Below are positions 36,552 to 45,442 of a stretch of DNA of 64,000 bases, piece after piece. The stretch lies in NCBI RefSeq assembly GCF_014925405.1, contig NZ_AQHJ01000020.1:1-64000 (forward strand), given 5' to 3'. Position 1 is the first letter of the stretch, and the number at the start of each line of letters is the position of its first letter. The notes under the pieces are model-generated. The model saw only the letters and a program-made list of their open reading frames with translations. It searched no databases and had not been told where the DNA came from. Origin of the DNA: Pseudoalteromonas ulvae UL12 (GTDB taxonomy: Bacteria > Pseudomonadota > Gammaproteobacteria > Enterobacterales > Alteromonadaceae). Position numbers and translations under genes: made by a program.

Positions 36552-38318
36552 ATGTCAAAAATATCAAGCAGCCTACTGTTGGATTTATACGATAAACTTG
36601 CTCAATTTTATATTGTGTCGACAGAAAGTTTGACAAACAAAACTTTCAATATAGGTACTGCGCATGTTAACGATCCTGAAAGTTTTATCTTGTCGAACTG
36701 TATCACCGGAAAAAACATAAATCCTTTAATAAATGGACTAAGCCAAATACAGATTAAAGATGAAGATAGTTATTTTATTGATCTTATGCATCTTGGTGTG
36801 TCACCTCAACAGTCAATCTCAGAGATGTTTTGCCATTCATTCCGCGAATGGCTTGCTCCCCATGTTCGCGGTAAAAAACTTGTCGTTCGTTATTTGTTTG
36901 GTTGCCAAAGTAAAGTTACGGATATCAATAATGACAGAGGCGCTAAGCTATTAGCCAGGTTGGTCACTGAACTAGGTGGTCAATTTTATGTTGCTGTATT
37001 TAACGGATCAGTCGCCAGTCATAAACTGACCGATAAACTTAAATTTATTAACTTGGATTTACAAATATTAAGTGGTGAAGCTGACCATCCCATTGGAGGC
37101 TGGAACCACGCAAAGATGATTGCCGTTAATGATATTGCAGCTATAACAGGTGGTCACAATTTCTGGGATGATTACTTTGCTAAGGAAAATGACCCCGTCA
37201 AAGTTGCAGATACTTCATTGCTACTACATGGTGGGGGACCCACACAAGCGGCGCATAGTTTTGCCGACCACTTATGGAAATGCATCGAAACCGAACTGCC
37301 TGCTCAAAGCTCATTGCATATATTTCAAAACAATGCTTTTGTCACCACGACCGATGTTCCATTTTACAATACGCCACCAAAGCCGAATAAAAATGAGCCG
37401 AAAGCACATAACCAAGTGCAATACTTATCAGTCGGTAAACTAGGGGCTATTGATCTTTACGAGACTTTATTTTGGAAGGATTTTATATCATTAGGAAATT
37501 TAGGCGCTTCTGTCTATTGGGAAGATGTCGCTGTTCCTCAACATATAGTGGCACATCTGCTGTCTGAGGAATTGGAAAAAACAATTGAACTAGCATCTAG
37601 AAACGCCGTTTTTTCTACCTTATTACTTAATCGGTTATATAATGATTATGCAAACGATTTAAGCAATGTTGATGCGGCTGAACGCTTTATTAAATCCTGT
37701 CAAAAGATAATGAACAGGGAAAACCCAAACCCGCATGACTCAAGTATCTATGTACGAAATGCCATCACCCGACAGGCAAGAGCCTCAATAAAGGTATCCC
37801 AGCAAAAGTTGGCTTTGCCGTTTTCTGAACTGGGGCAGCACGCTGAGGTTATTTTACCTTATCTAAATGCGAAATCTGAAGACGGCCTTTGGGCAGTTGA
37901 TTATTTGTTTTCTGTTGGCGATGCGTTACTCAATAATTACAACCAAGATTCAATAATTTCTGTACAAATATTACTGTCAACAAGTAAAGGGGACAGTGGT
38001 TACAAAGACAGTTTAGGAATAGCTAAAACCAAACGAGTTTTAAGAAATATTTTACGCGCATTATGTAAAGACTCAAAAATTGCCGATACATTAGTTAATC
38101 AGAATGTTGAATTTAAAGAACTAGATTTCGATAACCTTACTTTAAACCACAGTAAGTTCTGGCTGATTGACGATACCTATTGTTATCTGGGTTCAGACAA
38201 TATTTATCCTGGTTTTTTACAAGAGTATGGCTATGTATTAAAAGTAAACGGTGACAATAATCGGGAAGTCAAGGCAGCGATAACTAAGTACTGGAACAGT
38301 TACTGGCTCTGTTTGTAG
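36552..38318 (+). CDS. Phospholipase D-like protein with two HxK motifs
   Basis: 588 residues, AAGGA 7 nt before the ATG. Two catalytic half-sites are visible: WNHAKMIAVND with GGHNFWDD (about 184-205) and LNHSKFWLIDD with GSDNIYPGF (about 530-553). Each has His-x-Lys but lacks the canonical Asp six residues after Lys in exact form (VND and IDD serve). No signal peptide. PLD-fold enzymes act on phospholipids, DNA or other phosphodiesters. Position behind a pore-forming toxin pair suggests a lipid-directed co-effector. Confidence 0.75.
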   Translation: MSKISSSLLLDLYDKLAQFYIVSTESLTNKTFNIGTAHVNDPESFILSNCITGKNINPLINGLSQIQIKDEDSYFIDLMHLGVSPQQSISEMFCHSFREWLAPHVRGKKLVVRYLFGCQSKVTDINNDRGAKLLARLVTELGGQFYVAVFNGSVASHKLTDKLKFINLDLQILSGEADHPIGGWNHAKMIAVNDIAAITGGHNFWDDYFAKENDPVKVADTSLLLHGGGPTQAAHSFADHLWKCIETELPAQSSLHIFQNNAFVTTTDVPFYNTPPKPNKNEPKAHNQVQYLSVGKLGAIDLYETLFWKDFISLGNLGASVYWEDVAVPQHIVAHLLSEELEKTIELASRNAVFSTLLLNRLYNDYANDLSNVDAAERFIKSCQKIMNRENPNPHDSSIYVRNAITRQARASIKVSQQKLALPFSELGQHAEVILPYLNAKSEDGLWAVDYLFSVGDALLNNYNQDSIISVQILLSTSKGDSGYKDSLGIAKTKRVLRNILRALCKDSKIADTLVNQNVEFKELDFDNLTLNHSKFWLIDDTYCYLGSDNIYPGFLQEYGYVLKVNGDNNREVKAAITKYWNSYWLCL

Positions 38319-38352
38319 GAGGGCGTTCAAAAGCAATTTAAAGGGTGCAATA

Positions 38353-39177
38353 GTGAGAAACAAAAATAGTCATTTGCTGGTGGATTTTAATCATAAATTA
38401 TCGTTAGCTGGAACATTCGAAGAAGCCATAAAATTAACGGAAGAAACCCTAAAATTTCATTTCGGGATAAAAGGCATCTTTTATGGAATTTCATTTGATC
38501 CGCAACATACATTTGAAACAGAAGAGCGTCGTAAATCCATAGCTGACGCGAATAAAAAAACGAAGTGTTCAGGCTCGGCAATTTCGCGTATAAAATTCTC
38601 TTCGACGTATTATGATGAATGGAATTTTGCTATAGAAACTAACCCAGAATTATTTGAATGTGTTTCATTTGATTGTTTGATAAATAAAAAGCGCGATGTT
38701 CTTTGGCAAGATCTCCATCATTTTTTGACAGACAAAACTGCCAAACGTGAGCGCAAATTGAACGATTGCATGGGGGGGTCACTTATGGATAATGGTATTA
38801 CTTTGCAATGTAACTTTCACGAGATGCAGCCCTATCCAAGTGTCTTTGGCCTAAACGCTGGGCTACATGATAAAACAGGTTTTGCTAAGCAGTGGGCAGA
38901 GCAGCATCAAATCATCCGCCGAATAGTCAACGAGTTTGACGCGGCTGTGAGGCAAAACCATCTTGAAAATTGGTGTGGGTTATCAAAAAGCGAACTTGAA
39001 ATCCTGAAGCTTGGTCGTAGCTACGATATAAGTGAAATCGCCTTACTTAGACACAGAAGCGAAAATACTATAAAAAAACAAATCAGCTCAATTAAATCGA
39101 AACTCAAAGCCAATAATCTTCAGTCTGCCTATCTACATGCCCTCACGGTCGGATTAATCAAGCCCGAGTTATATTAG
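38353..39177 (+). CDS. LuxR-family transcriptional regulator
   Basis: 274 residues from GTG (AAAGGG 8 nt upstream). The C-terminal 60 residues form the GerE/LuxR helix-turn-helix: LSKSELEILKLGRSYDISEI, then RSENTIKKQISSIKSKLKAN. The N-terminal 200 residues look like a diverged autoinducer-binding domain (WCG linker, several Trp), but the ligand cannot be told. It ends the toxin operon before a strong terminator and probably controls it, perhaps through the palindrome at 33204. Confidence 0.82.
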   Translation: MRNKNSHLLVDFNHKLSLAGTFEEAIKLTEETLKFHFGIKGIFYGISFDPQHTFETEERRKSIADANKKTKCSGSAISRIKFSSTYYDEWNFAIETNPELFECVSFDCLINKKRDVLWQDLHHFLTDKTAKRERKLNDCMGGSLMDNGITLQCNFHEMQPYPSVFGLNAGLHDKTGFAKQWAEQHQIIRRIVNEFDAAVRQNHLENWCGLSKSELEILKLGRSYDISEIALLRHRSENTIKKQISSIKSKLKANNLQSAYLHALTVGLIKPELY

Positions 39178-39298
39178 CTCAACATGGTAGTGATTATTTC
39201 AAAAAGCAAGTGTTGACTACACGGGTGTAACGTATTATCTTTTTAATGTGCTCATGATAAGTCAATCTATACTCATAAGCGTCAATCCAAATAGTTGG

Positions 39299-39328
39299 CC
39301 CCAGAATAGAAATATTCTGGGGTTTGTT
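39299..39328 (+). terminator. Rho-independent terminator after the toxin locus
   Basis: Ten-bp stem CCCCAGAATA / TATTCTGGGG with GAAA loop, followed by TTTGTT. It lies 120 bp after the LuxR gene. Confidence 0.8.
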
Positions 39329-39459
39329 CTTATCAATTACTCAAAAATTTTATTACCCAAAATGTGCATTGCTAGTACATCCTTTTAGTTCCAACTCACT
39401 CATTCGAGCATTCTTTTTTACTAGTTTACATTTGCACAACCTGACAAAGGGATCATGTT

Positions 39460-39729
39460 ATGTGGTTTGTCACCAATACAACAATACCACCTAAGTTTTA
39501 TAGGCCAGATACAGACTTAATCTTGGTAACTACAATAGAGTGGATTACTGAACAAAATGATGAATCAGGCAATATAGTGTGGCGAGGCTCACCGACTATC
39601 AAAAATAATCAACAAGCAATTCATGCCTTGTATACGGTAGGTGTAAAAGGCTATCGTACAAAAGATGACGCAAAAAAATTCGCTAAGACAATGGGTATCA
39701 AAACATGGAAATATCTTAGCTTAAAATAA
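39460..39729 (+). CDS. Unknown small protein, 89 residues
   Basis: ATG at 39460 with AAAGGGA about 8 nt upstream. Begins MWFVTNTTIPPKFYRPDTDL; rich in Thr, Trp and Lys, with a C-terminal KDDAKKFAKTMGIKTWKY helix. No family recognised. It converges with the nuclease gene at 39759. Confidence 0.5.
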   Translation: MWFVTNTTIPPKFYRPDTDLILVTTIEWITEQNDESGNIVWRGSPTIKNNQQAIHALYTVGVKGYRTKDDAKKFAKTMGIKTWKYLSLK

Positions 39730-39758
39730 ATTAAGATGGATTAAGGATATATAAGTTC

Positions 39759-40313
39759 TCAACCAGCTGATAAAAGCATAATCAACTTATCTCCACTAAC
39801 AAGCTTGACCTGTGTGTTTTGCAATATTGATTTACTCATATCGCCCGTTTTACCGCTATGAACAAATAACCCTTTAACACCATGGCGACCACATAGCTCG
39901 ATAAAAGCCGCGACATGTTTTGGATTAACGTAATTTGAATACTTTTTTGCCTGAATGAAGTAGGTTGTTCCTTTAATCATAACTTTCCCATCCACGCCAC
40001 CGTCATGTGTATACCGGTTACCCCGGATAATCTTATGACCCTGACGCTGAAGGGCCGTTAAAATCATCTCTTCGAAAACATATGGGTTTACTGCGATACG
40101 CAAAAATGAGATTTTGCCTGAAAAACTATCAATTTCATTCAATCTTTTTAGTTTCTTAGAAGCAACTTTGATGTACTTCTTTTTCTTAGCTGAATAGCGA
40201 TTTTTACTTGGAATTAATACGTACAAGCACAGTAAAAATAGAATAAATCCGATCGGTACAGAGTAGGACTCAAAGACATCTAAATCAATTGAATTCAGGA
40301 AGTCATTAAGCAT
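39759..40313 (-). CDS. Membrane-anchored Mrr-like restriction nuclease
   Basis: 184 residues. One membrane span (VPIGFILFLLCLYVLI, about 19-35), a basic linker, then an Mrr_cat/PD-(D/E)XK domain: FEEMILTALQRQGHKIIRG, GGVDGKVMI (catalytic Asp) and YFIQAKKYSNYVNPKHVAAF (Q-x-K), ending in GVKGLFVHSG. Mrr-type enzymes cut modified or foreign DNA; anchoring at the membrane would place it where DNA enters. Third gene of the operon with the Tus-like protein, 4 bp after the middle gene. Confidence 0.75.
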   Translation of the reverse strand: MLNDFLNSIDLDVFESYSVPIGFILFLLCLYVLIPSKNRYSAKKKKYIKVASKKLKRLNEIDSFSGKISFLRIAVNPYVFEEMILTALQRQGHKIIRGNRYTHDGGVDGKVMIKGTTYFIQAKKYSNYVNPKHVAAFIELCGRHGVKGLFVHSGKTGDMSKSILQNTQVKLVSGDKLIMLLSAG

Positions 40314-40317
40314 AAGA

Positions 40318-40830
40318 CTACTTACCTTTTATACTTATTTGATTCAATCGGGCAAGCAGGGGGAGCACATCACCAGGCGTCAACTGACCATGGAATCCGT
40401 CTCGATTCCAAAGACGGATCAATACAGATAGAGCGAACAAACTTAACTCATGCAATTCGAGTGGGTTATTTACAAATCCACTTTTCACCACAGGGGCTGC
40501 AGAATTTCCCTCAACCTTCTTTGTAGAAAACACGTTGAGATTTCGCTCTTCATTCCATTGGATCTTCAGAAGAACCCCTCCAGCTGAGGGATGGCTAAAT
40601 TCCCGTTTGTAACCATGTAAAACAGAAACAAGAGACACTAAATCTGCATCCGAAACGGATACCTTTGTTTCAAGATCATTAGCGAATTTTTGATTATCTG
40701 GATCCCAACATACAAAACTGACAGATAGAGCCGGGCGTTTATTTTGCTCACCGATTGTTGTTTCCGTGAATGTTAATTTAAAGCGCTTTGGTATGATTAA
40801 CCGGCGACTAAAAATTTGATTATTTTGCAT
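40318..40830 (-). CDS. Unknown protein between Tus-like and Mrr-like genes
   Basis: 170 residues, overlapping the Tus-like gene by 11 bp. Mostly beta-strand-like (RRLIIPKRFKLTFTE, ALSVSFVCWDPDN) with a C-terminal helical LHELSLFALSVLIRLWNRDG. A small nucleic-acid-binding fold is conceivable, but I see no motif. Overlap on one side and 4-bp spacing on the other imply joint work with its neighbours. Confidence 0.6.
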   Translation of the reverse strand: MQNNQIFSRRLIIPKRFKLTFTETTIGEQNKRPALSVSFVCWDPDNQKFANDLETKVSVSDADLVSLVSVLHGYKREFSHPSAGGVLLKIQWNEERNLNVFSTKKVEGNSAAPVVKSGFVNNPLELHELSLFALSVLIRLWNRDGFHGQLTPGDVLPLLARLNQISIKGK

Positions 40831-41749
40831 GCTCTTCTACTCCAAAAATGTTCAGTTTCTCTAAAATGAGAGGTCCTGATTTAAAGCTATTTAATTTTCG
40901 GGCCTTCACCTCATTGCGTTGATAGCTTTCTAACGCTGAGACCTTAACATCGTCCTGACCAAATAAAATAATAGGGGAGGAGACACTACAAAATGACCGG
41001 GTACCGTCTTTAAAGTAGACAGATATCGCTGGTGCTACTGGTTTTTTTCGACGCATCCTAAATCGTGCATAAGTAGAGCGCCTAATTGAATCAATATCTG
41101 AAACAAATTGAGTTTGGGTTAAATCGGGATCAACCGATTTGGATAAATGCACTTTTAAGTTATCTTCAAGCAATTGAATAAGCTCTGACTTGGTGAAAAC
41201 TGTATTGTTGGTATCTCGCTTCCAGTGAAAGTTTAAGGAACGCAGTGGCTGACTGAAGTATTTCAACTCTCTTTTGGCAACAAGGCTAATTAGCATTGGG
41301 AAAATACTGTGCACCCACTCAAAATGCTCTCGTTTATTTGTGAGCTTAGCTCGCGCAGCCAAAATAACCCCAAACTCTCTTTTTGCTGTATTAAGTTCAT
41401 TACACAATTGAATGAGCTCTTCGTCATGCGGGATAGAGATAAAACCAGGGAATTTTGGGACTATTTTAGTTGATTGGCCATCCTGCGCATAAAAGGCTCT
41501 TGCTGAAATTGCCTCTCGGAACAAAAGAGCCGCTTCTTCACCAACGTAAGGGGTGACAGCAATAGATTCAATATCGCGGTAAAGGCTTTCTTTTACGGAC
41601 AGTTTCCCTTCTTCTTCTCTCGAAATAAGCGGGATATGGTACATTTGACAGTCAAAAAAAACAGCCTTATTCATCTTCAAAGCCAGCTCATTGGTTAACT
41701 GAACCATGACGGACATGAGCTCATTTAACTGAGCTTTATAAAGCTCCAT
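40820..41749 (-). CDS. Tus-like replication terminus site-binding protein
   Basis: 309 residues, the same length as E. coli Tus. HFEWVHSIFPMLISL (about 142-156) matches the FEWVHRHLPGLITL segment of Tus, followed by the matching LRSLNFHWK... and later RRKKPVAPAISVYFKDG where Tus has IKRPVKVQPIARVWYKGD. Tus binds Ter sites as a monomer and blocks DnaB-driven forks from one side. AGGAG is 6 nt before the ATG. Here it is encoded away from any known terminus, first in an operon with an unknown protein and a nuclease, so a role on a mobile replicon or in defence is likely. A Ter-like core lies in its promoter. Confidence 0.82.
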   Translation of the reverse strand: MELYKAQLNELMSVMVQLTNELALKMNKAVFFDCQMYHIPLISREEEGKLSVKESLYRDIESIAVTPYVGEEAALLFREAISARAFYAQDGQSTKIVPKFPGFISIPHDEELIQLCNELNTAKREFGVILAARAKLTNKREHFEWVHSIFPMLISLVAKRELKYFSQPLRSLNFHWKRDTNNTVFTKSELIQLLEDNLKVHLSKSVDPDLTQTQFVSDIDSIRRSTYARFRMRRKKPVAPAISVYFKDGTRSFCSVSSPIILFGQDDVKVSALESYQRNEVKARKLNSFKSGPLILEKLNIFGVEEHAK

Positions 41750-41780
41750 TGCGATCTCCTCACTTATGGATTACCATACT

Positions 41781-41800
41781 AATAATACAACATAAGTATA
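41781..41800 (-). promoter_or_regulatory. Ter-like sequence in the tus-like promoter
   Basis: Read on the minus strand, 41786-41794 is TATGTTGTA, the core of E. coli Ter (AGTATGTTGTAACTAA), with further AT-rich flanks that do not match. The Ter-lock G of E. coli is replaced by T here. E. coli tus is autorepressed through TerB in its promoter, so the position 37 bp before the start is meaningful. Confidence 0.45.
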
Positions 41801-41812
41801 AAATAATAAATT

Positions 41813-42481
41813 ATGAGATTAGGATATTCGTACACGATATCAAGTTACTTAATTGCATTGACGATACAGCGGTGCTTTCTAAGTCACTCTGCAGGGGATA
41901 ACTGGCTATTACTCGCCATAGCGCTACTAATTTATTCATTGTCACTGTTAAAACCTACCTTTACTCTTGGCCTTATACCGCTAGGTTTATTTGCTAACTA
42001 CACACATGAACTTATTTACATCTCAGGCATTTTAAATGCGATGGATCTACATCTTGCGACAGCATTATTTGGCGGGTTAACGCTATTTAACCATCTAAAA
42101 CCGGCATTCACACACTCAACCCCAAAAATGATGCTTTCAAAAGTTAAACTGGGCATATTGCTCTGTCCGATAGTCATCATTTTCTTACTTCAACTGTATT
42201 ACAGCATTCACGTAATTGCGCACATTACAGCGCAAGAACTCATGTTACGATTTATCCCACTCCTGATAATTGCGGGGATCTTAGCACTTTCCAATCGGTA
42301 TACCTTAGCGTCAATGATTACCACACTCATAATCGGAGGAAGCAGCTTCATCTTGGCCCAGCTCGCTGCCATTTTCTGGTTTGAAGGCTTAAAGTTTGAT
42401 GGCGTATTCTTAGTTGGTATAGCACTTTTGTGCATGTATTTTTCAGCCAGCTCATATAAAGAGGTTGCACACCTTGACTAA
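41813..42481 (+). CDS. Multi-pass membrane protein, unknown
   Basis: 222 residues with about seven hydrophobic spans (for example LLLAIALLIYSLSLL, LGILLCPIVIIFLL, LIIAGILAL, GVFLVGIALLCMYF). No transporter or enzyme motif. There is no ribosome site before the ATG at 41813 and the leader is very short, so the transcript may be leaderless. It is divergent from the Tus-like operon across only 63 bp, so a Tus-like protein bound to the Ter-like core could affect both promoters. Confidence 0.65.
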   Translation: MRLGYSYTISSYLIALTIQRCFLSHSAGDNWLLLAIALLIYSLSLLKPTFTLGLIPLGLFANYTHELIYISGILNAMDLHLATALFGGLTLFNHLKPAFTHSTPKMMLSKVKLGILLCPIVIIFLLQLYYSIHVIAHITAQELMLRFIPLLIIAGILALSNRYTLASMITTLIIGGSSFILAQLAAIFWFEGLKFDGVFLVGIALLCMYFSASSYKEVAHLD

Positions 42482-42563
42482 CGCACCCACCACAAAACCA
42501 AAAGAGAGTATGGTTCAAGGGGTAGAATACATCCAACATACACATTATTCAATGACAAAATAT

Positions 42564-42620
42564 AGGCACCCGCTTCGCTCTGCCGGTGCCTTTTTTCTTT
42601 CTTTTTTTTATTTTTTCTTT
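42564..42620 (+). terminator. Terminator with very long T-tract
   Basis: Stem AGGCACC / GGTGCCT (42564-42570, 42585-42591) followed by more than 25 nearly uninterrupted T/C bases. It separates the membrane protein gene from the next operon. Confidence 0.75.
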
Positions 42621-42723
42621 TTTTTTCTCTGTTTCGGTCGGTCAAAGCGACTGTCAGGAGATGCGCGGCTTTGCTCTTTAACTGTGAAGCTTAAGTGTAA
42701 GTTGGATGTAAAAGAGGCTTATT

Positions 42724-43284
42724 ATGTCTAGACACGACCTTCGTGAAATTTATGTTTATGTGTTCTTCCCCCTCAAAAAGGGCGAGAAAACAATTCCACA
42801 CCATGTCTATCAACTCATCACCTATGATGACTTTGAAACCATTGCCGACGCTAATCGTAAAGACAATCAACGTCCCAAAAAAGATGCTATCGATTACTTG
42901 TCATGGCTTGTGAATGAAGAGCACCCCACAATACTTGATAATTCTATCAATCCAGAAGAAACCCGACCCACGATTAAAGGGATTATTGGCTCAGCTTGCT
43001 GCTTGCATACCGATATGTTCGTTCAAATGCGCGATGCTATTAAGTGCCTGGATAATTGTCGCCGAGAATATTTAGTCATTTACTTAAACACAGAAGTAAC
43101 ACTGACCCACATCCGCCCAGTCGATGAATTCCTCTCAAAGTTCGAGTTTATTACGCGTAGATTCGAAACGACTATTTCTTCTAACTGCGATTACTATGCA
43201 GGTAATAAGTTCCTTCCTTGTGAAAACGCATTAATGAAGTGGGAATCAAAACTTTCTTTTCCAGGAGCGGATCAGCATGCTTGA
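42724..43284 (+). CDS. Unknown first protein of the HerA-type operon
   Basis: 186 residues, AGAGG 7 nt before the ATG. Begins MSRHDLREIYVYVFFPLKKG; soluble, with paired Cys (SACCLH, CLDNCRREY, SNCDYY) but no clean zinc motif. It overlaps the next gene by 8 bp, forming a three-gene translationally coupled operon. Function unknown. Confidence 0.6.
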   Translation: MSRHDLREIYVYVFFPLKKGEKTIPHHVYQLITYDDFETIADANRKDNQRPKKDAIDYLSWLVNEEHPTILDNSINPEETRPTIKGIIGSACCLHTDMFVQMRDAIKCLDNCRREYLVIYLNTEVTLTHIRPVDEFLSKFEFITRRFETTISSNCDYYAGNKFLPCENALMKWESKLSFPGADQHA

Positions 43285-43876
43285 GCGACGTAAAGACGAG
43301 TCACAAACTCACCCAGAGAAAAAACCAATTGAGCGGCTGGTGGACCTAAAGCCTTTGCTTGATGTTCACGCTATAAACCGGATTATGCAAATTTTTGATA
43401 TCCCACGCCACAGCACTCAACAATGGTTCCAATGCCCAGAGTGCAGCCGAATAAAGCTAAGAACCTGCGACAAAAATCCAATTAACTTAGTTTGCCAAGG
43501 ATGTTCAATTACCACTAATTTATTTTCTTTAGCCACCGGCCATCGCTCAGACAAAACGGAACTCAATAAAGAGTTTGCACTCAAAAAAATAATCTATGGG
43601 ATCCAAGAGGTCGACGCATTTCAATTACTGTCTGCGAAATTTGACTTCATGCTATTCAAGCATAACCTCAACGTCAAACACACAACCGGTGGACCACTTT
43701 ATTATATCGGCAATCAATATGATGAAGAAAAATTCAACGCTTTAGCGGCACTGCGTAATATTAAAATGTGCAACACCAATATGAAGCCCCCCTATATTGC
43801 CCGCATAAAGACATGCCATGCAACACGCCATCCATACATTTGGTGCACAACTAACCGATTACTCGAGATTAAATAA
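43277..43876 (+). CDS. Zinc-ribbon protein of the HerA-type operon
   Basis: 199 residues. WFQCPECSRIKLRTCD ... LVCQGC (about 53-77) is a four-Cys zinc ribbon, somewhat like the primase CHC2 finger but without a Toprim domain. A second Cys/His-rich part (IKTCHATRHPYIWCTT) ends the protein. It overlaps both neighbours (8 bp and 1 bp). A DNA- or RNA-binding adaptor for the ATPase is a fair guess. Confidence 0.6.
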   Translation: MLERRKDESQTHPEKKPIERLVDLKPLLDVHAINRIMQIFDIPRHSTQQWFQCPECSRIKLRTCDKNPINLVCQGCSITTNLFSLATGHRSDKTELNKEFALKKIIYGIQEVDAFQLLSAKFDFMLFKHNLNVKHTTGGPLYYIGNQYDEEKFNALAALRNIKMCNTNMKPPYIARIKTCHATRHPYIWCTTNRLLEIK

Positions 43877-45366
43877 TGAAAGCACGCTTAGGGATCCATA
43901 ACAATGCGATGAAAGCTTGGAACTACAATGAAATAACGACGCCTCATATCGTAATTTCAGGTAAAACTGGCTCTGGTAAAACCCATTTATTACGACGACT
44001 CCTTAATGATATGGTAAATACGGCCCCAAATCCGGTTCGGGTTCATATCTTCGATGTCCATGACGATCTTGCCATGCCCAATGAATCGGAAGTCATGTTC
44101 TCACAATCATCTAGTTATGGAATGAATGTACTTGATATCGATCCGAATCCACACTCTGGCGGGCCAAGGCGAGCCATTTCTGAGTTGATAGCAATGATGG
44201 GAAAAACAACGACATTTAGACTGGGCGCCCGGCAAGAGCCGGTCTTCAGAAATATCTTGCTTCAGCTATATGAAAAAAATGGGTTTTACCCAGACAAGCC
44301 TTCGAGTTGGCCTGTTGATGATGGAATAACCAGACGATACCCAAAGAAAATACCGACTCTCACTGACGCATTCAACTTTTCAAACTACCAACTCAATCTG
44401 ATTGAAACGGGTTGTGGCGGCGGGGCCCTTAAAGCACTTAAAGAACTGAAATCAGCTCAACTAAAACGAGTTAAACTTATTCGTTCTACCCCAAAAGATG
44501 GGCTCGTAGATATTGAGGGGGAAATAGAAGCGCTCAAAACAAAAAGCATCTCAGCATACAACGACTTCATCATGCAATCGAGTGATGGGAAAGAGCAAGA
44601 AATGCTTAAATTGTATGATGAACCAAGTGTACTTAAGGCGGTGATTGACCGGATCAGCAACCTGCATAACATGCGCGTTTTCTCTGGTGAAAGCCCACCA
44701 TTTAATATGTCAGCAAATTTTTGGCGCTACCGACTCAAACACTTGACTGTTGATCAATCTAAAATGTTTGTATTGGCCGCTTTAAAACGTTTATTTATGC
44801 GAGCTGTCAGAAAAGGCGAGCAAAGCCATATCACGGATATTATCGTGGTGGATGAATTTAAGCGCTATGCTGATGACGAGCAGGGTAGTATTTTCGACAT
44901 GATCAGTTTAGAAGCAAGAAAGTTTGGCTTAATGCTGGTGACCAGCTCACAATCACATAGGCATTTCCCTTCTGATCTTCTTAAATCATCTGGGCTATCA
45001 ATCGTTCTACAGCAAGATCCTTTGGATTACACCTACCTAAAAAATAACTGCCTACTTGAAAAAGAGCAGCTAGAAAAAATTAAACCTCGACATTCTGCAT
45101 TATTTAGAATGTCTACGTTAGCTCATTCCGGCTCGCAACATGAATTAATCACGATTTCAGATAATGACATTATTTCACACAGCCAAGGCCAAAGAACTCA
45201 AACAATCAAAAATGAGCCAGCCTCACCTAAATTAGATTCTTCACCTATGAAACATGAGAAAGTGGTCATTAAAAATAACCCTCCACCTGTACATAGTGAC
45301 AACTCAAAAGAAGAAGATCTATTATTCGAAGGTAAATCAATTGAAGATATTATTTCTGATTTGTAA
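43876..45366 (+). CDS. HerA/FtsK-superfamily DNA-translocase-like ATPase
   Basis: 496 residues. Walker A is GKTGSGKTHLLRRLL (about 29-43), HIFDVHDDL (about 58-66) is the typical next strand of HerA/VirB4-type ATPases, and Walker B is DIIVVDEFKRYADD (about 321-334), followed by the sensor-like LMLVTSSQS. The C-terminal 80 residues are polar and disordered-looking. Such ATPases form hexamers that pump DNA, in conjugation, phage packaging or HerA-nuclease defence. No relaxase or other transfer gene is near, so defence or an orphan coupling role is open. TAATG overlap with the upstream gene. Confidence 0.75.
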   Translation: MKARLGIHNNAMKAWNYNEITTPHIVISGKTGSGKTHLLRRLLNDMVNTAPNPVRVHIFDVHDDLAMPNESEVMFSQSSSYGMNVLDIDPNPHSGGPRRAISELIAMMGKTTTFRLGARQEPVFRNILLQLYEKNGFYPDKPSSWPVDDGITRRYPKKIPTLTDAFNFSNYQLNLIETGCGGGALKALKELKSAQLKRVKLIRSTPKDGLVDIEGEIEALKTKSISAYNDFIMQSSDGKEQEMLKLYDEPSVLKAVIDRISNLHNMRVFSGESPPFNMSANFWRYRLKHLTVDQSKMFVLAALKRLFMRAVRKGEQSHITDIIVVDEFKRYADDEQGSIFDMISLEARKFGLMLVTSSQSHRHFPSDLLKSSGLSIVLQQDPLDYTYLKNNCLLEKEQLEKIKPRHSALFRMSTLAHSGSQHELITISDNDIISHSQGQRTQTIKNEPASPKLDSSPMKHEKVVIKNNPPPVHSDNSKEEDLLFEGKSIEDIISDL

Positions 45367-45442
45367 TTTATTTTATTGTGGCTAACCCTAAATAAAAAAC
45401 AATTTTAGGCTTATTTAACATAATAATGAAAACTTTGAATAA

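Noticed and set aside
42465..42731. 88-codon frame spanning the terminator
   Set aside because: It is translated through the poly-T terminator (a run of Phe codons), so it is a chance frame.
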